A stretch of DNA of 64,000 bases, from contig JAHCBB010000001.1 of NCBI GenBank assembly GCA_019634635.1, positions 248,001 to 312,000 of the forward strand, given 5' to 3'. The translations under genes and the position numbers were made by a program. Numbering within the stretch: position 1 is the first letter of the stretch; each line of letters starts with the position of its first letter. Of this stretch, positions 12,413 through 21,677 are shown piece by piece. The notes below the pieces were generated by a model that was given only the letters and a program-made list of their open reading frames with translations, was not told the origin of the DNA and ran no database searches. This stretch comes from Verrucomicrobiia bacterium (GTDB taxonomy: Bacteria > Verrucomicrobiota > Verrucomicrobiia > Limisphaerales > UBA9464).

Positions 12413-13558
12413 GAGTTTGAAATTGGGTGGATTGATAATGGGAGAAGGAAGGGTAGTTGATCGGCTGAATGTGAGGGGAACGACAGAGAATGGTGCTCGA
12501 AGGTATGCCGCAGGGTTTAGATTAATGGCTTCGGGCTCGAAGTGAAACTCATGAGGGATAAACAGTCAGCAAGGGCATGCGAAGAACAGATTCAGAGAAT
12601 CTCGCATTGAGGTGGGAAAATTGGTTTGAGACGGGTAGTTGAGCATTGGATGGTTTGATCGGAGATCCTGGGAGAAGAGCTTGTTGTGCGACTATTGGAA
12701 GTTAGTGACTCTGGGGTGCGCTTAACCGCACAGAAGGTCTGGTGAATGGAGACCTAAGATACAATGGATCCGGGTTGCCAATTGGAGGCAGATTCGCTTG
12801 GTGGAGGGATCGAGGTCGGTCACCGGGTGGCGTAGATTAGAATAATTAAGCGGAATCATCAATTTGATTGGATATGGAGTCTGAGACACGCACCTGTACG
12901 CCAATCGCGGCGGGACCAGAGGGCGTTGATGGATTAGGTCATTGCGGAGGGTTTGGTCGCTGATGTCGCCAATCGAGCCTTGGGAGAACGGCGTGACTAC
13001 ATCGACTTTGAGGCGTCGGTGACATTGAGTCTTAAGTGGAGGAGAATGCGAGCGCAAAACGCGGCTATGGTATATAGAAGTCCTCAGCTGTCAACGGCAT
13101 CGATGTGGCTTGAGTGAATCGTCTGCATGGATTCCGGAAGAGTTCTGGGCTGGGTTTGTTGTGGGATTCGGACAAGGCAGCTTCGAGCTGTCTTGCTGTT
13201 CACCTCACGACCCCGGGGGGGGCGGGCGCTGGTGACCGGCACGCGGCGCGGGCGGGGAGCTGAGTGGAGCCATGGCAGCCTGGGAGCGGAGGGCATCGGA
13301 GATGTTCGTGGGTGCAGGTAGTCGGTATCCACCTGTCCGTGGGAGGTGCTATTCGCCTCCGGCACGCATATTCGCGTTGGGCCTGTGGGGATTCGACGTG
13401 CCGGCTCGGGATAGCCACCAAGGAGCTGATCCCATCTTCGGGAGCAGCCGCTTGAGAAGTCAGCGGAAGCCCTGGGTGCCAACCTCCTCCCGGTTCGGCA
13501 GGGCATCAACCGACCGGGTGTCCCGCTGGCTCCGGTCCGGTTGGGGTGCCCTGATGGA
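12413..13558. other. 1.1-kb stretch without a recognised gene
   Basis: From 12413 to about 13075 the sequence is AT-rich like the sugar island; from there to 13558 it returns to the GC-rich background. Open frames on both strands give products with no family features, for example at 12722-13057 on the minus strand and 13127-13321 on the plus strand. No RNA gene, inverted-repeat pair or transposase remnant was recognised. The composition change near 13075 may be the edge of the transferred island. The promoter of the epimerase/PIG-L unit should lie just above 12412. Confidence 0.5.
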
Positions 13559-16500
13559 TCATCGGCGCATGACCTGCAGTCGCATGAAGATGGGCGCGCC
13601 CGCGGGCTGCGACGGCGTCCAAAGCTCGCGGACGACGTCCGGCCCTGCACGTTCGGACGACACCAACCTCGCCGGAGTCCACACAACCAGATTGGTGGAA
13701 TCGGTGACCGTCAGGGCGACATCATCCGCCGAGAGGCGCCGGCTGATGGCCAGTTGGAATCCGCCATCGGGCAGCACGCGGGGTTGCAGCGCGGCGGCGG
13801 CATCCCCGGGTGTCCGATCGCTGGTGCCCAACGCGTGTTCGGTCAGCGCGGACAGCCCGTCGCCGTCGGCATCCGCATCCGGGTCCCCCTCCAACAGCGT
13901 GGCATCGGACGCACCGGGTGTTCCGCCGGCGTGGACACTGGCGCGCCAGGCGGACGGGTTTGCAGGCCCCAATTCGGGACGTGCCAGGACCAAGCTGTAC
14001 CCGCCGCCGCCGGTTCCTGCGGGCCAGGGGGGCGTCGTCGCGTAGGTGAGGTCGAGAAGCGTCAGACCCTCCGCGGTCTCCAGGCGAAGTCGCTCCCCGG
14101 TATCGGACAACTGCCCGAAGTAGCGGCCGGCAACCGGTGCCGCGAGTCCATGGTTCCGCCGGAAATGGAAGAGGTCCGCGGCGAGGACCAGGCGTTGTCC
14201 CGGTCCCAGCAGGGTGTCCAGGGTGTCTGGAAACCCGTAACGAATGCCGTCGGTGAAACGGGCACCGCGGAGGTTCACGGCGTGGTCGGAGCGATTCACC
14301 AGTTCCAAGAACTCCGCGTCGTCGCCTCCCTCCGGTGGCGCACAATAGATTTCGGTCACGACCAGGTCGCCCGGGCCGGCCGGGAGCTCGCCGACCTGGA
14401 AAAAGGCAACGTTGAGGGCGGACCAGCGGTCGCCCTGTAGGGCACGGCTCTTCACGATGGTGTTCCGGGTGAGGAGCGGGAACTCCGGTTCCGCGCCGCT
14501 GGCCGCCGTGCCGACCGTGAGTTCGAGGTCAAAGCTGGCATCGGAACTGGAAGGAGAGGCCTGATGGAGTTCGACGGCGAGGACGTTGTCTCCGCCTCGC
14601 AGCAACTCCGTGGGGATTTCGAACTCCAGGAACTCCTGCCCGTCGTCCGTGGCGTTCGAGGCCGCGGTGGTGCCGGTGACCACCCCTGCGGGCATGGAAT
14701 CGCGCACCGCCGGATGGCCGTTCACGTAGACGATCGCCCCGTCGTCTCGCCGCAATCGAAGATCCGTGCGGACGAGGTTGCCGGTCCGGTCCAGGGCGAA
14801 CCGGTGGCGGAAATAGATTGTCATCCACTTGGCGGACGCATTCCCGCCATACGGGATCACCGTGGCCTCGTCGCCCTCGCCGTACCCCAACTCTGCGGGT
14901 CCCTCAGCCCATTGGGTGTCGTCAAATGACGGGTGCTTCCAGTCGGCTGAGGACCAGGTGGGATGTCCCACAACCACGTCGCTGGTGGAAAGCCCGCGGG
15001 CGTTGGTGAACCAGCGCCAGCGCGCGCCGGCGGGAACCAGGGTGCGTGTCCCGCCGCCGAGGGTCAGCGTGCGTGCCGCGGGGGACACCGCACCTCCGGG
15101 CAGGCGCGGATCCGTCCCGTCGAGGGTGTAATGAAGGCCGGCGGCGGCCGGGCCGGTGAATCTGAGGACGGTGCCGGACGGGACGCTGCCGGCTGCGGGG
15201 AGATGGGATGGGGCGTCGAGCGACGGGAGAAAACCGGCGCTCCGGAACTGGCTGCGCGCCTCGGCCGTGCGACGGGGCAGCCACGAGTGGAGGGCCGAAT
15301 CCCGCCGTGCCGCCCAGGCGTCCGGTGTCAGGTAATTCCATCGGGCGGATTCGGCGAGGAAGGCGCGGGTGATGGCCTCCGTCTGGCGGGTCAACCGCGC
15401 CGCATTTCGCTCCGGGGTCAGGGCTCCGCCGTTGGCGAGGTTCCGATGGATGGCATCGGCGAGCAGCATCCGGTACTCCGGGTCACCCTCCCGGAAAAGC
15501 GTCGAGAACAGGCTGCCCGGACCATCACCGGGCTGCCGTCCGGGGGCGCCGCGCACCGTCCGGTTCCCGGCCGCGCAGTACGCGGGGATGCAGAACCATC
15601 CATCGGCATCGTTGAGGTGGAACTGGAATCCGGTGCCCGGAACCACGGGCCCGACACAGCGGTACTCATCCTCGCTGCCGCCGAACATCCACATCAGCAT
15701 GTAATCCACGTACTGCGGCACATCCACCCAGTGGCGCAGGTCCTGATAGCGGTCCCGGAGGCTGCGCGCGTGGGCCCACGTCGAGCCGTCGCCGTCGTAG
15801 GCGCTTCCGGGTTCGGCCCAGCCTCCGACGTTCCAGTTGCCGTTGATCGCCTCGTAATCGGCCTTCGAACCCCCAAGGTACTGCTGGTGCATTGCCGCAT
15901 GCCACCGCTCCCGGAGGTGGTAAAGACCCCAGTAGATGCCATTGAGATACAGGTGGACGAAACGGCCGTGCGGGTTCAAGCGGCCCATCTCAAGCAGGGT
16001 TTCGTCGGTAAACAGGTTCGCCATGTAGAATCCCCGCATCTCCATGTCGTGGGACCCGCTCCGCAGCTCCAGGGCGTCGAATTCCTGCACCGCGGTGAGC
16101 CCGGAGTCGTGGCCCTCAAACAGGGGATAGCGCAGCTTCGCGGCGCCGTACTCCGATCGGAAGTACAGGCGGAAACTCTTCTTCGCGAATTCGGTGAAGG
16201 CGCCTCCGAACTGTTTCAATCCGCATGGCACCTGAAACCCGGGACCGCCGTCCGGACGCAGCCATTCCATCGTGCCCGTCACTTCCAGGGTGTCATTGAT
16301 GGGGCGTGCCGTGGTGAGGGCGACGCTGGGCAGGTCGAGCAGGGCCGGGCGCATCTGGTCCTGGTAGCGGGGGTCACGGGTGATGGCGGTGCGCATCACC
16401 GGCGAGGAGACCACCTGGTCGGGGAACACATAGGTGTGGGTCACCGGCGGGGCGGGTGACCAACCCGGACGGAATGCGGCGGCCCGGAGCACCGTGGTGC

Positions 16501-17947
16501 GCTCGATCGCGACCGGTGCTTCGTAAACCAGGCCGGCGGTCGCCGTCGGCTCGGTGCGATTGGTGGTGTAGCGAATCGCCGCTCCGGGAGTCTCCGTGTG
16601 CAGGACGACCTGCAGCGGCCCGTCATGAAAACCGCGTTCGGCCCGGACGTTCAAACCGGCGACGATTCCCTCGAAGGCCACTCCGTTGCTGGCACCGGGT
16701 GTCGGGGGACGGAAAAAGCCGATGGCACCCCGGGTGTCGGCCCCATAACTGATGTCGGCTTGCTGTGGCGGAAACCGGCGCGGGACTGGATAACCTGCTG
16801 GAAACTGCTGCAACGGACGGGTGTCCGCCGCGCCGGCAAGCGCGAGGTATTCCCCTGCTGCGGCCATCCGGAAATTGGTGTGCAGCGGGCGTTCGGGATC
16901 ACGGCGATCCTTGCCGGATGCAAAGACCACCAGGTACCCGCCCGCAGGAATCCGGACGTCCGGCAGCGGCCATTTCCGGAGGCGGTCCGGATCGTCACTG
17001 AGGAAGTAGCCCGCCAGGCCGAGTCCGAAGGCGTTTGGATTATGCAGTTCGATCCAGTCCTGGGCGTCGCCGTCCTCATCCTTGAGTCCGTCGGCGTTGT
17101 CGGCGAGGAACTCCGTGATCCGCGGCGGGTCCAGCACGACATTCACGCCCACGACCTGGGTGGTCTCCACGAGTCCGGCTTCGTTCCGGGCCACCAGACG
17201 GTAGGTGGTGGTCGCGGCGGGGCGCACGGTCACCGAGCCGCGGACCGGATCCACGGGGCCGATGTCCGGCTCCACTTCCGCCTCCGAGGCATTGAGCAAT
17301 TCCCATCTCAGGACGGTGGAGGCGCCGACGGCGAGGGTATCGGCGTCTGAAGCGAATTGAAGAATCCGAGGCACGGTCCCGCCATACACCTCGATCTCGG
17401 CGACCTGGGGACTGTAGGGGGCGCCGTCGGCGTTCAAGACCCGGATGAACCGGCCAACGAACTGACCTGTGGGATTCAACGAAGCGGTGAGGACGTCCCT
17501 CCCCCCGACCCCGGAGTGGGAACCGTCGGCGCGGATGCGGGTGGACCAGTGGAGCTCTCCGGGTTCGCCCTCACGATCTCCGTACACCTCGACCTGGTAG
17601 TTGCTGAGGCGTTCCGGACAACATCCGTCGGACCGGTTTCGGGTGACGATATGATCAAGGGCGAAGGTCCTGCCGAGGTCCACCTGGAAGTAGAATCCGA
17701 GGGTTCCGGAGGCGGCGCGCGGGTGGTTGAAGGTGTCGGGATTGCCGTCAGCGACGAACTCGAGGGCGAAGGTGCCCCAGGTGGGACCGGACGCCTCGAC
17801 CGGCTGGCCGGCGGCCAGATTAACGGCAGCCGCCCCAAGGGCCGTGGCCCCGTAGTGGATGGCGCCCAAGGCGACCAGCCAGGCGAACCACAGCGGCTCG
17901 CGGACCCAAAGCCACTGTCCCGGGCTCCGCTCGTCAGAATTGTTCAT
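13559..17947 (-). CDS. Large exported CotH/lamin-tail surface protein
   Basis: A 1462-residue extracellular protein. I chose ATG 17947 (MNNSDERSPGQ) because a hydrophobic export segment (LWFAWLVALGAIHYG) follows within 35 residues; the open frame continues upstream without such a feature. Domains in order are: an F5/8-type discoidin domain (about 35-195), with a vicinal Cys pair in RSDGCCPERL; an Ig-like segment; a lamin-tail domain (WIELHNPNAFGLGLAGYFLS); a chitobiase C-terminal-like domain (IRYTTNRTEPTA); a CotH-type kinase region (KQFGGAFTEFAKKSFRLYF, LYLNGIYWGLYHLRERWH); a second small sugar-binding-like domain; a jelly-roll segment; and a second lamin-tail domain. CotH proteins are secreted kinases in spore formers. 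In this phylum such fusions are of unknown function. It diverges from the delta-60 gene at 18172. Confidence 0.88.
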   Translation of the reverse strand: MNNSDERSPGQWLWVREPLWFAWLVALGAIHYGATALGAAAVNLAAGQPVEASGPTWGTFALEFVADGNPDTFNHPRAASGTLGFYFQVDLGRTFALDHIVTRNRSDGCCPERLSNYQVEVYGDREGEPGELHWSTRIRADGSHSGVGGRDVLTASLNPTGQFVGRFIRVLNADGAPYSPQVAEIEVYGGTVPRILQFASDADTLAVGASTVLRWELLNASEAEVEPDIGPVDPVRGSVTVRPAATTTYRLVARNEAGLVETTQVVGVNVVLDPPRITEFLADNADGLKDEDGDAQDWIELHNPNAFGLGLAGYFLSDDPDRLRKWPLPDVRIPAGGYLVVFASGKDRRDPERPLHTNFRMAAAGEYLALAGAADTRPLQQFPAGYPVPRRFPPQQADISYGADTRGAIGFFRPPTPGASNGVAFEGIVAGLNVRAERGFHDGPLQVVLHTETPGAAIRYTTNRTEPTATAGLVYEAPVAIERTTVLRAAAFRPGWSPAPPVTHTYVFPDQVVSSPVMRTAITRDPRYQDQMRPALLDLPSVALTTARPINDTLEVTGTMEWLRPDGGPGFQVPCGLKQFGGAFTEFAKKSFRLYFRSEYGAAKLRYPLFEGHDSGLTAVQEFDALELRSGSHDMEMRGFYMANLFTDETLLEMGRLNPHGRFVHLYLNGIYWGLYHLRERWHAAMHQQYLGGSKADYEAINGNWNVGGWAEPGSAYDGDGSTWAHARSLRDRYQDLRHWVDVPQYVDYMLMWMFGGSEDEYRCVGPVVPGTGFQFHLNDADGWFCIPAYCAAGNRTVRGAPGRQPGDGPGSLFSTLFREGDPEYRMLLADAIHRNLANGGALTPERNAARLTRQTEAITRAFLAESARWNYLTPDAWAARRDSALHSWLPRRTAEARSQFRSAGFLPSLDAPSHLPAAGSVPSGTVLRFTGPAAAGLHYTLDGTDPRLPGGAVSPAARTLTLGGGTRTLVPAGARWRWFTNARGLSTSDVVVGHPTWSSADWKHPSFDDTQWAEGPAELGYGEGDEATVIPYGGNASAKWMTIYFRHRFALDRTGNLVRTDLRLRRDDGAIVYVNGHPAVRDSMPAGVVTGTTAASNATDDGQEFLEFEIPTELLRGGDNVLAVELHQASPSSSDASFDLELTVGTAASGAEPEFPLLTRNTIVKSRALQGDRWSALNVAFFQVGELPAGPGDLVVTEIYCAPPEGGDDAEFLELVNRSDHAVNLRGARFTDGIRYGFPDTLDTLLGPGQRLVLAADLFHFRRNHGLAAPVAGRYFGQLSDTGERLRLETAEGLTLLDLTYATTPPWPAGTGGGGYSLVLARPELGPANPSAWRASVHAGGTPGASDATLLEGDPDADADGDGLSALTEHALGTSDRTPGDAAAALQPRVLPDGGFQLAISRRLSADDVALTVTDSTNLVVWTPARLVSSERAGPDVVRELWTPSQPAGAPIFMRLQVMRR

Positions 17948-18059
17948 CCGCCAAGGGAAGTCTGACAGTCCAAGGTCGGCAGGTCCATGGGGTGTTGATC
18001 GTCGCTGCGATTCGTGGCGCATGGACCTCGCACCCGTGAAACCATTGCCGCCGCCCAAG

Positions 18060-18079
18060 CGTGGGCAATGGGGTCACCC
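18060..18079. repeat. 20-base element shared with the left edge of RAYT copy C
   Basis: The 20 bases at 18060-18079 are identical to 29319-29338. The core CAATGGGGTCA is also the outer end of the RAYT inverted repeat seen at 21643. This may be a solo transposon end left in the divergent promoter region of two surface-protein genes. Next to it an imperfect hairpin (CCCTTTGTCCC ... GGGGACGAAAGGG) runs to about 18113. Confidence 0.5.
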
Positions 18080-18171
18080 TTTGTCCCTCCTCGTCACGCA
18101 GGGGACGAAAGGGGGAAATTTCCAAATCTTCTGTTGCGGTCTCATTTGTAAACAATAGACTGCGCCATCCA

Positions 18172-20892
18172 ATGAAACTGATCTCCATGCCCGGACCGTT
18201 GTTCCCGCTGGCAGTTGGTATCGGTCTGCTGTGGTGGTTCCCGGTCCTGGCACAGCAGCCGGGAGCGCTGGATTCCACCTACCGGCCGCCGGAGGATTTG
18301 AATGTGGGCGCAAGCGCCCTTCAGGAGGATGGACGCATGGTGGTCGCGTCGCCGGGATACCGATCAGGGGCGCCACGGCGCCTGTTGTCCGACGGTTCCG
18401 TGGATTCTTCATTTGAGGCCGACCCAGAGGTGACGGTGGAGCGGATGACGATCCTTGGGGACGGCCGGATCGTGCTGCAGGCATGGACCGGGATCGTGAC
18501 GCTGGCTCCTTCCGGGGTTCCCGACCCGACCCACTCCACCTTTGGGCGATCGGGAAGGTACACGGCGCTTGCGGCGTCTTCCGATGGCGGCGCGTACGGA
18601 TTTGGTCTGCTGAGCCGGCAGGGATTGGGCACCCCGGTCAATATCAACAGACTCCGCCCGTCTGGCGCCCCGGAGCCGCGTTTCAATTGGCGAGCCCATT
18701 TGGAGTTTCCCGCGTCGGATGAGGGCGTCTGGGTCAGTCCGGGTCTTCTTTCCGTGCTGGACGATGGGCGCATTGTCGTGGGTGGAGGATTGATTGGTGC
18801 AAACGGGCAGACACGGATCGGGTTCGCCCGCTTCGACGCATTGGGATACCTTGATCCCGAATTCGACCCCGGGACGGCGCTCGGCCTGCCGCTGCTGACC
18901 AATCAGCCGGGACCGTCGGTCCGCTGCCTTTCCCTTCAGGACGACGGGCGGCTGGTCACGGCATTTTCGATGCACCTGATTGATGCCGGACCGATTCATC
19001 AATTTGCGCGGCTGCTGCTTGGCGGTGGCATTGACGAATCATTTACGCCCGCGGTGGAACTGATGGATTCTGTCGATGCGCTGGGCCTGCTTCCGGACGG
19101 CAGCATGATCGTTTCCGGGCGCTTCCGGGCGGTGGACGGGCAATCCAATCCCGGACTGGCCCGGCTGGGTTCCACAGGCCGTCTGGATCCCGCCTTCATT
19201 CCCCAGCTTCCAGGTGCCAATCCACGCCTGGAGGCCGTTCAGCCAGATGGCCGTTTGCTGGTGACGGTGGATCGGGAGTCCGGCGGGGACGTCCAGCGCC
19301 GCCTCATCCGGTTGGAGGGCTACACGGGTCCGGCGGTGAAGCCTTTGATCCGGATCGGCCCGAAGCCAATAACGCTCGCCGAGGGGGAAGAGCATGCGTT
19401 CCCGACCCTGGTGACCGGGTGGCCAGCACCCGCGCTTCAATGGGACCACGACGGGGTGGACCTTCCCGGGGAAACAAATCGAATCCTGACCTTGCCCCGG
19501 CTCACCCCCGCGCAGGCCGGCACCTACCGACTGAAGGCGCGCAATGAAGCAGGAGCGGTGGAGGCGGAGGCCCGCCTGTCCCTTGGGGTTCGCTCACCGA
19601 CCGCCGGCCGGATTCTCCCGGGATCGGGATTGCCCCAGGCCGGTCACGGGATTCCCCTGGCGCTGCTTCCCATGCCGGATGGCAGCGTGTGGGTCGGTGG
19701 ACACTGGCTTCCCCGCCCGGGTGCCGCCGGGGATATCGGGACCACCCTGCTGCTGCGTTTGAAGCCCGATGGCAGCCCGGATGCCGCATTCCCGAGTCCT
19801 TCGTCGGACTGGATCGTCCATCGGCTCCTGCCGGATCCCTCCGGACGAATCTACGTCGCCGGCGATTTCCAGGACTGGAATGGTTATCCCAGCGCCGGGC
19901 TGGTCCGTCTCTGGCCGAATGGCACGGTGGACGACTCGTTTCGGGTGGTTATGGACCCGCCGGTGGTCCGCAATCTGGCCCGGGACGGCGACGGGACGCT
20001 TTTGGTGTGCGGCAATTTCCGGACCGTCCACGGGATTCCCCGGCCCGGCCTGGTCCGGCTTCGCCCCGACGGAACCGTGGTGGAAGGCTTCCGCGCCGAA
20101 CTGACCGGGAGCGCGTCCGTGTACCAGGTGTCCCCTTCGGACGACGGATCCATGCTGGTGAGCGGGATCGGGATTCAGCCGTCGCCCGGCGAAGAGCGTC
20201 CGGGACCGGGGCTCGTCCGGCTGGATGGAAATGGCCACCTGCTCCGCGTATTCGCGGGAGCCGACAATCCCGTCGCCGCGTTCCTCCCCGGCCCCAAACC
20301 GATCATCGTCGGATTTATTGGGCAGGTATACCGCCTCTTAGAAGACGGCACGCTGGATACCGACTTCCGGTCTCCCCGGCTGGGTTCCCACCTCTCCCAC
20401 CTCTCCATTTCGCCGCCGCTTCCCGCCGGCGACGACCAATTCTACCTGTTTGGTGCGGGGGCCGTTGTTCAAGGCGAGATCGCTCCCGGCGCCTCGCGGT
20501 TTTCCAAGGGGGGTGATCTGGACCGAACCTTCGCCCTGGATGTCCCCGCGACGGCCGGCACGGTGGCGAACCACTCCGTGACGGCGGCAGCAATGCTTGC
20601 CGACGGCAATCTTCTGGTGGCCCTGGTTGACTCGGCGGCCAACCGGTTCCGGATTGCCCGGATCGAAACCAGGGCCGACCGCCTGCAGGCACTGGCGGCC
20701 GGGCCAGCTGGTGTTCGACTGGGAGTCGGCATTCCGGAGGGCGAACGCCGCATTCTGGAGTTCGCACCGGGAGTTCTCGACGGGTCGGCAACGCCGCTTG
20801 GGAACCTCGTGGGCAATGGATTTGTGTCCACCCTGGATCTCCCACCTCCCGAGAGCTCGACAGGATTCTACCGGCTTCGGCCGTCGGAATAG
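18172..20892 (+). CDS. Exported delta-60 repeat protein with an Ig-like domain
   Basis: A 906-residue secreted protein. The start at ATG 18172 gives a signal peptide (MKLISMPGPLFPLAVGIGLLWW, then an A-Q-Q cleavage region). The body is built of delta-60 type repeats, recognised by units such as LLPDGSMIVSGRF, ALQEDGRMVVASPG, RLRPDGTVVEGF and GSPDAAF. These form a beta-propeller-like array in two blocks. An Ig-like segment (about 385-445, ending AGTYRLKARNEAGAVEAEARL) separates the blocks. Such proteins are found on the surface of Verrucomicrobia and Myxobacteria with no defined ligand. The frame continues about 37 codons upstream through the 20-base repeat, but that part lacks signal-peptide character. 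It is related in architecture to the giant protein at 31491-39692. Confidence 0.85.
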   Translation: MKLISMPGPLFPLAVGIGLLWWFPVLAQQPGALDSTYRPPEDLNVGASALQEDGRMVVASPGYRSGAPRRLLSDGSVDSSFEADPEVTVERMTILGDGRIVLQAWTGIVTLAPSGVPDPTHSTFGRSGRYTALAASSDGGAYGFGLLSRQGLGTPVNINRLRPSGAPEPRFNWRAHLEFPASDEGVWVSPGLLSVLDDGRIVVGGGLIGANGQTRIGFARFDALGYLDPEFDPGTALGLPLLTNQPGPSVRCLSLQDDGRLVTAFSMHLIDAGPIHQFARLLLGGGIDESFTPAVELMDSVDALGLLPDGSMIVSGRFRAVDGQSNPGLARLGSTGRLDPAFIPQLPGANPRLEAVQPDGRLLVTVDRESGGDVQRRLIRLEGYTGPAVKPLIRIGPKPITLAEGEEHAFPTLVTGWPAPALQWDHDGVDLPGETNRILTLPRLTPAQAGTYRLKARNEAGAVEAEARLSLGVRSPTAGRILPGSGLPQAGHGIPLALLPMPDGSVWVGGHWLPRPGAAGDIGTTLLLRLKPDGSPDAAFPSPSSDWIVHRLLPDPSGRIYVAGDFQDWNGYPSAGLVRLWPNGTVDDSFRVVMDPPVVRNLARDGDGTLLVCGNFRTVHGIPRPGLVRLRPDGTVVEGFRAELTGSASVYQVSPSDDGSMLVSGIGIQPSPGEERPGPGLVRLDGNGHLLRVFAGADNPVAAFLPGPKPIIVGFIGQVYRLLEDGTLDTDFRSPRLGSHLSHLSISPPLPAGDDQFYLFGAGAVVQGEIAPGASRFSKGGDLDRTFALDVPATAGTVANHSVTAAAMLADGNLLVALVDSAANRFRIARIETRADRLQALAAGPAGVRLGVGIPEGERRILEFAPGVLDGSATPLGNLVGNGFVSTLDLPPPESSTGFYRLRPSE

Positions 20893-21065
20893 TGGGCCGC
20901 TAATGACCTGTCCCCCGGGGAGAACCCGCCTGTGGCCACCATTGACCTGTCCCTATGTCCGCGCGTGTGCCGGTTGACGTCGGTGGGGCAACACCTGAGG
21001 GTCCTCACGAGCCGTACGTTCAACTGCAAGCCGGGCCCGTGGAGACTCCACACGCTGACGGCTCC

Positions 21066-21642
21066 GGGGGGGGCAATCGGGTCAGATCTGTAACATTGAC
21101 ACATTGCGATGTACATGCAGTCTCGGCCCATGGCTCGGCCGTTGCGGGTGAATCTTGCCGAATCGTGGAGTCACGCGGTGAGCCGGGGCAACGACGGGGA
21201 GGTGTTGTTCCGTGATGACACGGACCTCAGACGCCTTCTTGGGCTGCCGGTCTGAAACCCAGGGCCAAGTGGCTGTGCCGGGTCCGGTTGCAGGTCGGCT
21301 GTGGGGGGCGAAGTGTCCAGGAGCAGTGGCGTTCCCTGCGGGCGTACACCGAGGCGCCAATTCGACAGGGTCATCTGGACAGTCCCTGGGATCGGTTGGT
21401 TGGCGGCCTGGTGTTGGGTGAAGCGTTGGCGGCGCAGCGGATTTTGAGAAGATTGCGATCCAACCGGACGGAACAGACTCCGGCTCGGCAGCTGGCACGG
21501 CCGTCCCGACTGGCCTGGAAGGATCTGGTGTCGGCGACGGAAGATCTGTTGGGATGCCACTGGTTGGAGATCACGACCCGGCACGGAGACTGGGGCCGGA
21601 ATGCCCGGATGGCGGTGGCGACCCGTCATCTGGGGCATGAAG
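21066..21642 (+). mobile_element. RAYT element copy A, internally deleted and 3' truncated
   Basis: A G-run (21066-21073) is followed by a left inverted repeat at 21074-21101 that differs from copy B by one base. The coding part begins MYMQSRPMARPLRVN, continues to RRLLGL, then jumps directly to the region equivalent to residue 206 onward of copy B (KWLCRVRLQ). The HXH nuclease motif and the catalytic Tyr are therefore deleted. It ends after ATRHLG, where copy B begins. It cannot encode an active transposase but could be moved in trans if the missing right end were present. The 170 bases before it (20893-21065) show nothing recognisable apart from two copies of TGACCTGTCCC. Confidence 0.85.
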
Positions 21643-21670
21643 CAATGGGGTCAGATCTGTAACATTGACA
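21643..21670 (+). repeat. Left inverted repeat of RAYT copy B
   Basis: Begins CAATGGGGTCAGATCT and ends TTGACA. It pairs with 22738-22765. The near-identical sequence at 21074-21101 is the left end of copy A. Confidence 0.88.
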
Positions 21671-21677
21671 CATTGCG

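Noticed and set aside
13084..13686. 200-codon frame on the minus strand before the CotH-type gene end
   Set aside because: No family features; partly a shadow of the real gene's 3' end.
14963..16459. 498-codon open frame on the plus strand
   Set aside because: Lies wholly antisense to the CotH-type gene. Its product shows no domain, and such frames are common in GC-rich DNA. The same holds for other long shadows at 3350-4702, 36015-37241, 46232-47869, 51228-53060, 59455-61176 and 62010-63749.
21000..21035. Possible group II intron fragment (AGCCGTACG motif)
   Set aside because: The pairing arm and the AGC catalytic triad of domain V are not present; nothing around it resembles an intron.
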